Source: a virus
Reading direction: 5' to 3' (one strand)
DNA: 34,228 nucleotides
Virus record (IMG/VR): IMGVR_UViG_3300035045_000025
Coordinates: 1 to 34,228 of that record
The stretch's first letter is position 1, and the number at the start of each line of letters is the position of its first letter. A program made the position numbers and the translations under genes. Of this stretch, positions 1-6,825 are shown in pieces. A model generated the notes under the pieces. That model worked only from the letters and a program-made list of their open reading frames with translations. It was not told where the DNA came from and did no database searches.

Positions 1-569
1 ATCTGACGACCGCTAAAGGAGAAGGGAGAGGCGAATAGATAAACTCAAGTCCTCATAGCTCTACCGAGTCTGAGGAGTTTATAGGTGTACATCAACGCCC
101 ATCAAAACTCTTAAACTTTGTAAACTTGATAAGGACTTGTTTAGTTTGTCTGTTTAGCGTAGGCAAAGAGAAGATTTAAGTAGACATGGGTGGACTCTTT
201 TAGCACTTCAAAGTTAATCAAAGGCGAGTAGGAACTTTGAAGTGCTAAAATGGGGTGGTCACATTTTACTAGAACTTGTTAGTTTATATGGTCTTGGGAA
301 GGACTCCCAAGTTCTAGGGGGAGGCAGGAGACCACCCCAGTCCACCCATGTATCTATAGCATACTCATACAAAATCTAGCAGTTTCTCCGTCAACCAGAT
401 TTGCCCGTAAGTAGTTTACACTAACTTCAAAGGGGCTAGTTATTTTTAATCGGTATGGATAGTTTTTGGGTGGGTGTTTTTGAGGTAAGTAGAACTACTT
501 AGTTGCCCTCAATAATGGCTATATGCACCCGGGGGGAGCACTAAAGTTATTATAGTGTTGGATTTTGAT
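1..569. ncRNA. Gene-free, highly structured region (candidate large ncRNA or DNA structural element)
   Basis: About 570 bases with no convincing reading frame and a run of nested inverted repeats that are GC-rich compared with the AT-rich genes nearby. In order I see a hairpin at 41-80, a hairpin at 113-147 enclosed by a 4-bp pair (95-98 with 157-160), a perfect three-way junction at 184-351, a long closing stem at 354-462, and a hairpin at 480-512. The elements follow one another without conflict, as in a multi-domain RNA. The arms are perfectly complementary, so the strand cannot be decided from G-U pairs, and a DNA role (packaging site or origin) is also possible. The left end may continue outside the window. 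I do not recognise a known RNA family, and no tRNA or intron core is visible. Confidence 0.5.
184..351. repeat. Perfect three-way-junction inverted repeats
   Basis: Three perfect stems meet with almost no unpaired bases. P1 is 13 bp (184-196 with 339-351). P2 is 18 bp (198-215 with 233-250, 17-nt loop). P3 is 9 bp (252-260 with 330-338). The junction has a single base between P1 and P2 (197), a single base between P2 and P3 (251), and none between P3 and P1. Inside P3, P4 is 10 bp (269-278 with 308-317), and a further hairpin P5 (293-299 with 305-311) competes with P4 for bases 308-311. These pairings are read directly from the sequence. The function is unknown. Confidence 0.85.
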
Positions 570-590
570 TTTGTCAAGAGGGTTGACAAA
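570..590. promoter_or_regulatory. Operator-like dyad overlapping the -35 box
   Basis: Two 8-bp arms, TTTGTCAA (570-577) and TTGACAAA (583-590), are perfect inverted repeats separated by five bases. The right arm contains the -35 hexamer of the promoter described next. A repressor dimer binding here would block polymerase. That role is inferred from the geometry only, and no repressor gene is visible in the window. Confidence 0.45.
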
Positions 591-611
591 TTTATTTCCG
601 AAGTATATACT
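583..611 (+). promoter_or_regulatory. Sigma70-type promoter for the packaging/structural genes
   Basis: A perfect -35 box TTGACA (583-588) and a -10 box TATACT (606-611, five of six consensus bases) are separated by exactly 17 bases. Transcription would be expected to start about seven bases after the -10 box, at 617-619, which is the ATG at 618. The message would then be leaderless or nearly so. The match is far better than the average AT-rich stretch here, but it has not been tested. Confidence 0.6.
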
Positions 612-617
612 AAGCCT

Positions 618-1052
618 ATGGCAATGTTACCAACTCAGTCTAATCAGACCCAAAGAAAGCTTACAGAAAAGCAGCAATCCTTTTTGGAACACCTTGTTGA
701 AACGCAAGGAGATGCTAAAAAGGCTGCTGAGTTAGCAGGTTATACAAGTCATTATCATCATGTGGTTAAGACCCTCAAGAATGAAATACTTGAACTAACT
801 CAGGAAATCTTGGCAAACTCTGCACCTAAAGCAGCATTTAAGCTTGTCGAGATTATGGAGTCTAATAGACCTATAGTACAAGCTAATAATAAACTATCAG
901 CAGCTCAAACGTTGTTGGATAGGGTTGGAGTTAGTAAAATAGATAAGTTAGACGTTAATCACAACTTAAACAGTGGTATCTTTGTCATGCCTGATAAAGC
1001 CCCACTGGATTTACCAGAGGAAGATTATGAAGATATTTCTGACAGAGATTGA
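618..1052 (+). CDS. terS: Terminase small subunit (probable)
   Basis: A protein of 144 aa if it starts at the ATG at 618. The N-terminal half carries the pattern of phage small terminases that recognise DNA through a helix-turn-helix: LTEKQQSFLEHLVETQGD, then KKAAELAGYTS and a following helix. The C-terminal half has AAQTLLDRVGVSK, also usual in this family. The protein would select viral concatemer DNA and hand it to the large subunit encoded 2 kb downstream. A GTG at 555 would add 21 residues. I prefer 618 because the promoter boxes at 583-611 lie inside that extension and no ribosome site precedes 555. There is no clear ribosome site before 618 either, consistent with a leaderless start. 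ATG 624 is a third option. Confidence 0.75.
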   Translation: MAMLPTQSNQTQRKLTEKQQSFLEHLVETQGDAKKAAELAGYTSHYHHVVKTLKNEILELTQEILANSAPKAAFKLVEIMESNRPIVQANNKLSAAQTLLDRVGVSKIDKLDVNHNLNSGIFVMPDKAPLDLPEEDYEDISDRD

Positions 1053-1233
1053 AGAAAAAGGCAAAAAGTATGCAGGACCTAATATAGTTGCAGAAAACTT
1101 AGCAGAAGCTGAGGAAGCAGCTAAAGCAAATAACTTAAAAGTAGTAGGGGAGTTTGTTGAGTTGGTTGTTGGTAGTGGGTTAATGCATTATTTAGAAGAA
1201 GAAATACACAACAAGGATAGGGTGTTACACTAA
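1027..1233 (+). CDS. Small conserved phage protein, 68 aa
   Basis: Starts at ATG 1027 inside the end of the small terminase gene, preceded by a good ribosome site (AGAGGAAG, about 1016-1023). A longer frame from GTG 973 is possible but lacks such a site. The protein begins MKIFLTEIEEKGKKYAG and continues with an alpha/beta pattern (AENLAEAEEAAKANNLKVVGEF). This resembles small uncharacterised proteins of marine phages that carry a two-strand-plus-helix fold. No catalytic motif is visible and the function is unknown. Confidence 0.75.
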   Translation: MKIFLTEIEEKGKKYAGPNIVAENLAEAEEAAKANNLKVVGEFVELVVGSGLMHYLEEEIHNKDRVLH

Positions 1234-1421
1234 TGGCAGTAAAGAAAAAAAAGAAAAGTACAGTAAACAAAGCAGGTAATTACACAAAACCTACTATGCG
1301 TAAAAGATTATTTAATAAAATCAAAGCCGGTAGCAAAGGTGGTCGAGCAGGACAATGGTCCGCACGAAAAGCTCAAATGTTAGCAAAACAATATAAAGCT
1401 GCCGGTGGCGGTTATAAATAA
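1233..1421 (+). CDS. Small basic protein, DUF5872-like
   Basis: A 62-aa, very Lys/Arg-rich protein whose ATG overlaps the previous stop. Its C-terminal part, KGGRAGQWSARKAQMLAKQYKAAGGGY, is split here as KGGRAGQWSARKAQ followed by MLAKQYKAAGGGYK. It matches my recollection of the DUF5872 signature (GG-x-x-GQWSARK-x-Q-x-L plus a terminal GGGY) known from large DNA viruses and marine phages. The family has no established function. The strong positive charge suggests nucleic-acid contact. It sits in a train of similar micro-genes between the two terminase genes. Confidence 0.75.
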   Translation: MAVKKKKKSTVNKAGNYTKPTMRKRLFNKIKAGSKGGRAGQWSARKAQMLAKQYKAAGGGYK

Positions 1422-1507
1422 TGAGTCGCCCTCAACAAACACAACAAGTAAATTTTGTTGACTTAGCAGAACTAATTAGGCAACAACAGCTACAATGCAA
1501 TGGCTAG
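1421..1507 (+). CDS. Micro-protein, 28 aa
   Basis: The ATG overlaps the preceding stop (TAATG at 1419-1423), and the stop at 1505-1507 overlaps the start of the next gene at 1500. The frame therefore exactly fills what would otherwise be an unusual gap in a tightly packed gene train. The product begins MSRPQQTQQVNFVDLAELI and is Gln-rich, unlike its basic neighbours. No homology is recognised. Its support is position and overlap only. Confidence 0.45.
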   Translation: MSRPQQTQQVNFVDLAELIRQQQLQCNG

Positions 1508-1811
1508 AAAACGTAAAGACCCTAAAGTAGGTACAGGTAAAAAGCCTAAAGGCTCTGGCAGACGTTTATATACTGACGAGAATCCTAAAGATACTGTTAG
1601 TATTAAGTTTGCTACTCCAGCAGATGCTAGAGCAACAGTAGCTAAAGTAAAAAGAATTAAAAAACCTTTTGCTCGTAAGATACAGATATTGACTGTTTTA
1701 GAACAACGAGCTAAAGTATCTGGTAAAACTCAACAAGCAGCTATAGCCAAACGAGGCAAAGAAGCAATTAGGAAAAAACATGGCACTAAAAAAGTCACAA
1801 AGAAGTCTTAG
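1500..1811 (+). CDS. Basic phage protein, 103 aa
   Basis: A Lys/Arg-rich protein with a conserved-looking core: RRLYTDENPKDTVSIKF, then TPADARATVAKVKRIKKP and FARKIQILTVLEQRAK. The core looks folded (strand, then two helices), while both ends are charged tails (KRKDPKVGTGKKPKGSG and KKHGTKKVTKKS). Similar short proteins occur in marine phages and large viruses, possibly as DUF5824, though I am not certain of that name. Function is unknown, and DNA binding is an inference from charge. It overlaps the next gene by 32 bases. Confidence 0.7.
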   Translation: MARKRKDPKVGTGKKPKGSGRRLYTDENPKDTVSIKFATPADARATVAKVKRIKKPFARKIQILTVLEQRAKVSGKTQQAAIAKRGKEAIRKKHGTKKVTKKS

Positions 1812-2028
1812 AGCTTGGACTAAACAGAAATGGCGAACTAAATCAGGTAAAAAGTCTTCAGAGACTGGAGAACGCTATTTACCTGAAGCAGCTATTAAAA
1901 GCCTTACTCCGCAGGAGTACGCTGCGACTTCTCGAAAAAAACGCAAAGATACCAAAAAAGGTAAACAATTTTCTAAACAACCTAAACGAGTTGCTAAAAA
2001 AGTACGTAAATATAGGAAAGTATCATGA
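1780..2028 (+). CDS. Basic protein, DUF6321-like
   Basis: An 82-aa protein with ATG at 1780, an upstream AGGAAA-type ribosome site and overlaps with both neighbours. The motifs RAWTKQKWRTKSGKKSS, TGERYLPEAAIKSLTPQEYA and a Lys-rich tail with KQPKRVAKKVRKYR match what I recall as DUF6321, a family in phages and large viruses with no proven role. The WTKQKWRTKSGK opening and the high charge suggest binding to nucleic acid. The neighbours make a packaging- or genome-associated role plausible but unproven. Confidence 0.7.
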   Translation: MALKKSQRSLRAWTKQKWRTKSGKKSSETGERYLPEAAIKSLTPQEYAATSRKKRKDTKKGKQFSKQPKRVAKKVRKYRKVS

Positions 2029-2333
2029 GTAAAAAGAAAGACCCAAGACTTGCCAGAGCTGGAGTTTCAGGTTATAATAAACCTAAACGAACTCCGGGGC
2101 ATAAAACTAAATCACATATAGTTGTTGCTAAGGAAGGCGATAAAATAAAAACTATTCGTTTTGGACAACAAGGTAAAAAAGTTGGTACAGTAAGTGGTAC
2201 AGCAGGTAAACCTAAAGCAGGAGAGTCTGCAAGAATGAAAGCTAAACGTAGAAGTTTTAAAGCTAGACATGCTAAAAATATTAAAAAAGGAAAGATGTCA
2301 GCAGCATATTGGGCTGACAAAGTAAAATGGTAA
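2025..2333 (+). CDS. Basic marine-phage protein, 102 aa
   Basis: Starts four bases before the preceding stop (ATGAG overlap) with GGAAAG upstream. Characteristic pieces are DPRLARAGVSGYNKPKRTP at the N-terminus, KIKTIRFGQQGKKVGT in the middle, and RRSFKARHAKNIKKGKMSA with AAYWADKVKW at the C-terminus. I recognise this arrangement from many unannotated marine phage proteins, but no function is known to me. The net charge is strongly positive. It could coat or condense DNA, or act as a small regulator. Confidence 0.7.
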   Translation: MSKKKDPRLARAGVSGYNKPKRTPGHKTKSHIVVAKEGDKIKTIRFGQQGKKVGTVSGTAGKPKAGESARMKAKRRSFKARHAKNIKKGKMSAAYWADKVKW

Positions 2334-2386
2334 AATTAACAGAAAAAGAAATACAGCTTATAAATAATATATTATCTGAAGACTAA
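2327..2386 (+). CDS. Micro-protein, 19 aa (tentative)
   Basis: ATG 2327 overlaps the end of the previous gene, and the stop at 2384-2386 lies one base before the next ATG. The product is MVKLTEKEIQLINNILSED. It is acidic and could form one helix. The exact fit between neighbours is the only support. Confidence 0.35.
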   Translation: MVKLTEKEIQLINNILSED

Positions 2387-2387
2387 T

Positions 2388-2540
2388 ATGCCTTACGCAG
2401 GACATTTTAAAGTAAAATCAGCAGCTAAACGTAATCGTATGGCTCGTAATAAAGCTCGAGGTCAAGTAGTTAGTGATAAACAGATTGCTGATAACTGGGA
2501 TAAAATTTTTAATAAAACTAAAACACAGGAGCAAAAATGA
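2388..2540 (+). CDS. Basic micro-protein, 50 aa
   Basis: Reads MPYAGHFKVKSAAKRNRMAR at the N-terminus and ends in KIFNKTKTQEQK. The first half is rich in Lys/Arg and the second half, QIADNWDKIF, looks helical. Its stop overlaps the next start as ATGA (2537-2540), typical of translational coupling. No known family. It continues the series of small basic proteins. Confidence 0.6.
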   Translation: MPYAGHFKVKSAAKRNRMARNKARGQVVSDKQIADNWDKIFNKTKTQEQK

Positions 2541-2686
2541 TAGATGTAGATTTAGTCATTATTGTATTAATAATATTAGGAGTTGGTATTTTTGCTATTA
2601 AAGCTAAATACCCACAAAAATATGAACAAGTTAAAGAAATTTTACAGGACTACTGGGAAAATCTTAAAACTTATTTCGATAAATAA
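2537..2686 (+). CDS. Small single-span membrane protein, 49 aa
   Basis: Starts in an ATGA overlap after a clear AGGAG ribosome site (2527-2531). Residues 4-22 (VDLVIIVLIILGVGIFAI) form one strongly hydrophobic membrane span. They are followed by a charged amphipathic tail with aromatic residues (KYPQKYEQVKEILQDYWENL). The layout resembles small phage membrane effectors, but the sequence does not identify a function. Confidence 0.6.
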   Translation: MIDVDLVIIVLIILGVGIFAIKAKYPQKYEQVKEILQDYWENLKTYFDK

Positions 2687-2691
2687 TTGTA

Positions 2692-2961
2692 ATGGATATA
2701 TTACCTGACGGTTATATTCGTAAAAAATCCTCAACCATACCTTTTGGGTATGAAGAGGATGGTATGATTGAAGGCTATTTAAAACCTATTCCTCAACAAT
2801 TATCAGTACTAAAAGAAGTAGCTGAAGCTGTATTTCATGGTGAAATTAGTTTAGGTATTGGAGTTGATTGGTTAGAAGCTGAAACAGGTAAGAAACTTTC
2901 TCGTATGGGTTTAAAAAAATATGTAGATAAGAAGTATGGAAGATTGGGAAAAAAATCCTGA
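2692..2961 (+). CDS. Possible HTH protein upstream of the large terminase, 89 aa
   Basis: The C-terminal part, GIGVDWLEAETGKKLSR followed by MGLKKYVDKKYG, reads like a recombinase-type helix-turn-helix. In some marine phages I recall a similar segment next to or at the start of the large terminase. The gene overlaps the large terminase start by 26 bases, so translation is probably coupled. A role as an extra DNA-recognition unit for packaging is inference; it could equally be a small regulator. Confidence 0.65.
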   Translation: MDILPDGYIRKKSSTIPFGYEEDGMIEGYLKPIPQQLSVLKEVAEAVFHGEISLGIGVDWLEAETGKKLSRMGLKKYVDKKYGRLGKKS

Positions 2962-4582
2962 AAAGTACTTGACAAACCCTGATGGGAGCTATATACTTAA
3001 CAAAGACGGTACTCCACGCAAAAAGGGGGGTAGACCTAAAAACTCAGAACTATCTGATATTCAATTAGCTTTAAGAGCTAAAAAGAAATTAGATAGAAAA
3101 AGTACTAAAGTAAAAAAGCTAACTAGAAGTTTAGCAAAAGTAAAAAAAGAAGTAGAAGCAGAAACTAAAGCTTTAACTTCTAATGTTCTAACAAAAGAAG
3201 AAACAAAAGTTCTTCCAGATGAATTACAAGAACATTTAGATACTACTGGGTCTCATGTGGCATTTATGCCGAATGATGGACCACAGACAGATTTTTTAGC
3301 TGCAGCCGAAAAGGATGTACTTTATGGTGGAGCAGCAGGTGGTGGTAAAAGCTTTGCAATGCTTATCGACCCACTAAGGTATTGTGATAAGTCAGCTCAT
3401 CGAGCTTTAATACTTAGAAGGTCAATGCCAGAGCTCAGAGAGCTTATAGATAAATCTAGGGAATTGTACCCAAAAGCATTTCCCGGAGCTAAGTTTAGAG
3501 AAGTAGAAAAGTTATGGAACTTTCCTTCAGGAGCTAAAATAGAATTTGGATTTTTGGAACGAGATGCAGATGTGTATCGTTATCAAGGACAAGCCTATAG
3601 TTGGATTGGTTTTGATGAAATAACACATTTACCAACAGAGTTTGGTTGGAACTATCTAGCATCTAGGTTAAGAACAACCGACCCAGCACTGCCAACGTAT
3701 TTACGTTGCACGGCTAACCCCGGAGGAGTTGGTGCACATTGGGTTAAAAAAAGGTATGTTGAACCTTCAGACCACAATAAAACATTTATTGGTAATGATG
3801 GTTTAACTAGAAAGTTTATTCCAGCAAGATTACAGGATAATCCTTTTCTTGCAGAAGACGGAGAGTATGAAAGAATGTTACTCTCATTACCAGCAGTACA
3901 GCGAAAGCAACTGCTAGAGGGTAACTGGGATATTAGTGAAGGTGCAGCCTTTGCTGAGTTTGACCCTAACATTCATGTTATACCTCCTTTTGATATTCCT
4001 ACATGGTGGGAAAGAACAAAAGGAATTGACTACGGTTATGCTTCGGAAAGTTGTTGCCTTTGGGCAGCAGTAGACCCAGAAGATAAAACGATTATAGTTT
4101 ATCGAGAACTATATCAAAAAGGTCTTACTGGTGAAGTCTTAGGTGATAGAATAACTGATTTAGAAATGAATGAAGTTAAATCTATTACTGGAGTCTTAGA
4201 TACTGCAGCATGGTCAAGAACAGGATATACAGGTCCTACGATTGGTGAAATACTAATTAAAAAAGGACATAAACTCAGAAGAGCTGATAAAAATAGAATA
4301 GCTGGTAAAATACAAATACACGAACATTTGCGACAAAATAACGAAACAGGTAGACCAAGATTGCAAATAACAAGTAGTTGTGTTAATTTAATAAAAGAAT
4401 TACAAAGTCTACCATTAGCGAGTTCTAATCCAGAGGATGTAGATACTCATTCGGCTGACCATGCTTATGATGCTTTGCGTTATATGATTATGGGTAGACC
4501 TAAATTAGACCATCCTTATGATAGGATGTTAAGAATAAAAACATCTGGATATGTACCTTCAGATGATAAATTTGGATATTAA
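2936..4582 (+). CDS. terL: Terminase large subunit (packaging ATPase and nuclease)
   Basis: A 548-aa motor that pumps DNA into the prohead and cuts it. The ATPase domain has a Walker A P-loop GGAAGGGKS at residues 131-139 (K138, S139) and a Walker B motif WIGFDEITHLP with D227 and E228. The C-terminal RuvC-like nuclease offers the expected acidic residues: D365 in GIDYGYASES, D422 in LDTAAWS, and D508/D512 in HSADHAYDALRY. The first 75 residues are a charged leader with a GGRPK AT-hook-like piece and a Lys-rich coiled stretch, which may contact DNA or the small subunit. Length and motif order are normal for the family. Its stop overlaps the portal start by one base. Confidence 0.95.
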   Translation: MEDWEKNPEKYLTNPDGSYILNKDGTPRKKGGRPKNSELSDIQLALRAKKKLDRKSTKVKKLTRSLAKVKKEVEAETKALTSNVLTKEETKVLPDELQEHLDTTGSHVAFMPNDGPQTDFLAAAEKDVLYGGAAGGGKSFAMLIDPLRYCDKSAHRALILRRSMPELRELIDKSRELYPKAFPGAKFREVEKLWNFPSGAKIEFGFLERDADVYRYQGQAYSWIGFDEITHLPTEFGWNYLASRLRTTDPALPTYLRCTANPGGVGAHWVKKRYVEPSDHNKTFIGNDGLTRKFIPARLQDNPFLAEDGEYERMLLSLPAVQRKQLLEGNWDISEGAAFAEFDPNIHVIPPFDIPTWWERTKGIDYGYASESCCLWAAVDPEDKTIIVYRELYQKGLTGEVLGDRITDLEMNEVKSITGVLDTAAWSRTGYTGPTIGEILIKKGHKLRRADKNRIAGKIQIHEHLRQNNETGRPRLQITSSCVNLIKELQSLPLASSNPEDVDTHSADHAYDALRYMIMGRPKLDHPYDRMLRIKTSGYVPSDDKFGY

Positions 4583-6810
4583 TGGCAGACAACGAAAATA
4601 CATTTTTAAACGCAGATAATATCTACGAAGAAGTAGAGGGTGAAGCTGGTAAAAATTTAAATCTTGAAGAAGACCAACGTATAAATTTAGTTGGTACAAT
4701 TCTTGATAGATTTTACAAAGCAGAAGATGCTCGAAGGTCTGATGAACGTAGATGGTTACGAGCTTACGAAAATTATCGTGGACTTTATGGTAAAACTGTA
4801 AAGTTTAGAGAATCTGAAAAATCTAGAATATTCGTTAAGATAACTAAAACAAAAGTACTTGCTGCTTTTGGACAATTAGTAGATGTTATTTTTGGTACAG
4901 GTAAATTTCCTATAGGTATTTCTGAAACTAAATTACCAGAAGGTGATAAAGAAGATGCCTTCTTAGATGTTAATAATCCTAATCCTTCTATAGAATCTGG
5001 TAATGTACCTGATAATATTGGTAATAGAATAGAAGATGAACCAGTTGAAAGTATTTATGCTTATGGTTATGAAGGAGATGGTAAAGTTTTAAAACCCGGT
5101 GCTACTATTGGTACTGGAATGTTTGAAAAAAGTATTGAAGAACTAGCTGATGAAGCTGGTATTTTAAAAGAAGGTTTAACACCTGACCCATCTATTATGG
5201 AAATATCTCCAGCACAAAGAGCTGCGAGAAGAATGGAAAAATTAATCCATGACCAAATAGAAGAATCGAATGGTTCATCAGAAATAAGAAATGCACTTTT
5301 AGAATCTGCATTACTTGGTACAGGTATTGTTAAAGGTCCATTTAATTTTAATAAAACTTTAAATAGATGGACTTATGATGAAGAAGGAGAAAGAAAATTT
5401 AATCCTCTTGAAGTTAGAGTACCAAGAATAGAATTTGTAAGCTGTTGGGATTTTTACCCAGACCCTGCAGCAACTAATATAGATGAATGTGAATATGTAA
5501 TACATAGACACAAAATGAATCGTAGTCAATTAAGGCAGTTAAGAAACATGCCTTTCTTTGATAAAGAAGCTATTAGAGAATGTTTAAGACTAGGAGCTAA
5601 CTACGAAGAAAAAAGTTTTGAAGCTCAACTAAAAGATGATTCTACTGTTGATGAAGAATACTCTTCAAACTTTGAAGTCCTTGAATACTGGGGTATTATG
5701 GATGCAGAGTATGCTAGAGAAGTTGGTATTGATTTACCTGATAGTGTAGATGATTTAGATGAGATACAGATAAATGCATGGATATGTGGTAATAAATTAT
5801 TACGAGCAGTAATAAATCCATTTACACCTTATCGTATTCCATACAATGCTTTTCCTTATGAAAGAAACCCCTATAACTTTTTTGGTATAGGTATCGCTGA
5901 GAATATGGATGATTCTCAACAGATTATGAATGGTCATGCTCGGATGGCTATTGATAATTTAGCATTAGCTGGTTCATTAGTATTTGATGTTGATGAATCG
6001 GCTCTTGTTGGTGGACAGAACATGGAAATATATCCGGGTAAGATATTTAGAAGACAAGCAGGAGTACCGGGTCAGTCTATATATGGCTTAAAGTTTCCTA
6101 ACACTGCACCAGAAAACATGATGATGTTTGATAGGTTTAGACAGTTAGCAGATGAACAAACAGGTATTCCTAGTTACTCACATGGACAAACTGGAGTACA
6201 AAGTATGACACGAACTGCTTCTGGTATGTCAATGTTACTAGGAGCTGCTAGTTTAAATATTAAAACAGTTATTAAAAATCTTGATGACTTTTTATTAAAA
6301 CCATTAGGAGAGGCTTACTTTCAATGGAACATGCAGTTCTTTGAAGGTGAGGTAGATGTGGTAGGTGATTTAGAAGTTAAAGCAACTGGTACAAATAGTT
6401 TAATGCAGAAAGAAGTTAGAAGTCAAAGACTAACAATGTTTTTACAAACTGCACAAAATCCAACTATTGCACCTTTTGTTAAAATATCTAAATTGGTTAG
6501 TGAACTTGCCTATAGCTTAGACTTAGACCCTGATGAAATCTTAAATGACCCAGAAGAAGCAGCTATGATGGCACAAATTATAGGAATGCAAAATGCTGGA
6601 CAAAACACAGGCGAGGAAGCTCAACCCGGTAGTCAACAACCCACAGGTGTGGGAAGTGCTGGTGGAGTACCTCAAGGAACGCAAAATGTTGGAGTTACAG
6701 GCACTGGCGGTGGCAACATCGGAATCGGAAATGTTCCGGTTGCAGGGGAAGATAGCTTCTCTGGTACACTTAGAGGCTCTGCCCCAACAGGTCAAGGAGG
6801 CTCTGAATAG
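4582..6810 (+). CDS. Portal protein
   Basis: A 742-aa protein directly after the large terminase, as expected for the dodecameric portal through which DNA enters and leaves the head. Supporting segments include an RRWLRAYENYRGLYG start region, a central wing/clip region with VEYWGIMDAEYA-type motifs (seen as LEYWGIMDAEYA), PYERNPYNFFGIGIAENM, and the GIPSYSHGQTGVQSMTRTASGMSMLLGA region that in podovirus portals precedes the crown helices. The last 70 residues are low-complexity Gly/Gln/Thr (for example GTGGGNIGIGNVP), probably a flexible tail. Identity rests on position, size and these motifs; oligomeric state is family knowledge. Confidence 0.88.
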   Translation: MADNENTFLNADNIYEEVEGEAGKNLNLEEDQRINLVGTILDRFYKAEDARRSDERRWLRAYENYRGLYGKTVKFRESEKSRIFVKITKTKVLAAFGQLVDVIFGTGKFPIGISETKLPEGDKEDAFLDVNNPNPSIESGNVPDNIGNRIEDEPVESIYAYGYEGDGKVLKPGATIGTGMFEKSIEELADEAGILKEGLTPDPSIMEISPAQRAARRMEKLIHDQIEESNGSSEIRNALLESALLGTGIVKGPFNFNKTLNRWTYDEEGERKFNPLEVRVPRIEFVSCWDFYPDPAATNIDECEYVIHRHKMNRSQLRQLRNMPFFDKEAIRECLRLGANYEEKSFEAQLKDDSTVDEEYSSNFEVLEYWGIMDAEYAREVGIDLPDSVDDLDEIQINAWICGNKLLRAVINPFTPYRIPYNAFPYERNPYNFFGIGIAENMDDSQQIMNGHARMAIDNLALAGSLVFDVDESALVGGQNMEIYPGKIFRRQAGVPGQSIYGLKFPNTAPENMMMFDRFRQLADEQTGIPSYSHGQTGVQSMTRTASGMSMLLGAASLNIKTVIKNLDDFLLKPLGEAYFQWNMQFFEGEVDVVGDLEVKATGTNSLMQKEVRSQRLTMFLQTAQNPTIAPFVKISKLVSELAYSLDLDPDEILNDPEEAAMMAQIIGMQNAGQNTGEEAQPGSQQPTGVGSAGGVPQGTQNVGVTGTGGGNIGIGNVPVAGEDSFSGTLRGSAPTGQGGSE

Positions 6811-6825
6811 AATAGAGGAATAAAT

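Noticed and set aside
3-9. CTGACGA resembling the hammerhead ribozyme core
   Set aside because: No GAAA partner, no complementary stem II and no cleavage-site stem are found in the following bases.
555-617. GTG start at 555 for the small terminase
   Set aside because: No ribosome site precedes it, the extra residues do not resemble the family, and the segment contains a near-consensus promoter ending just before ATG 618.
1-617. tRNA, tmRNA or group I/II intron in the gene-free region
   Set aside because: I found no T-loop GTTCRANYC-type sequence, no intron domain V and no recognisable group I core; the visible stems form a different arrangement.
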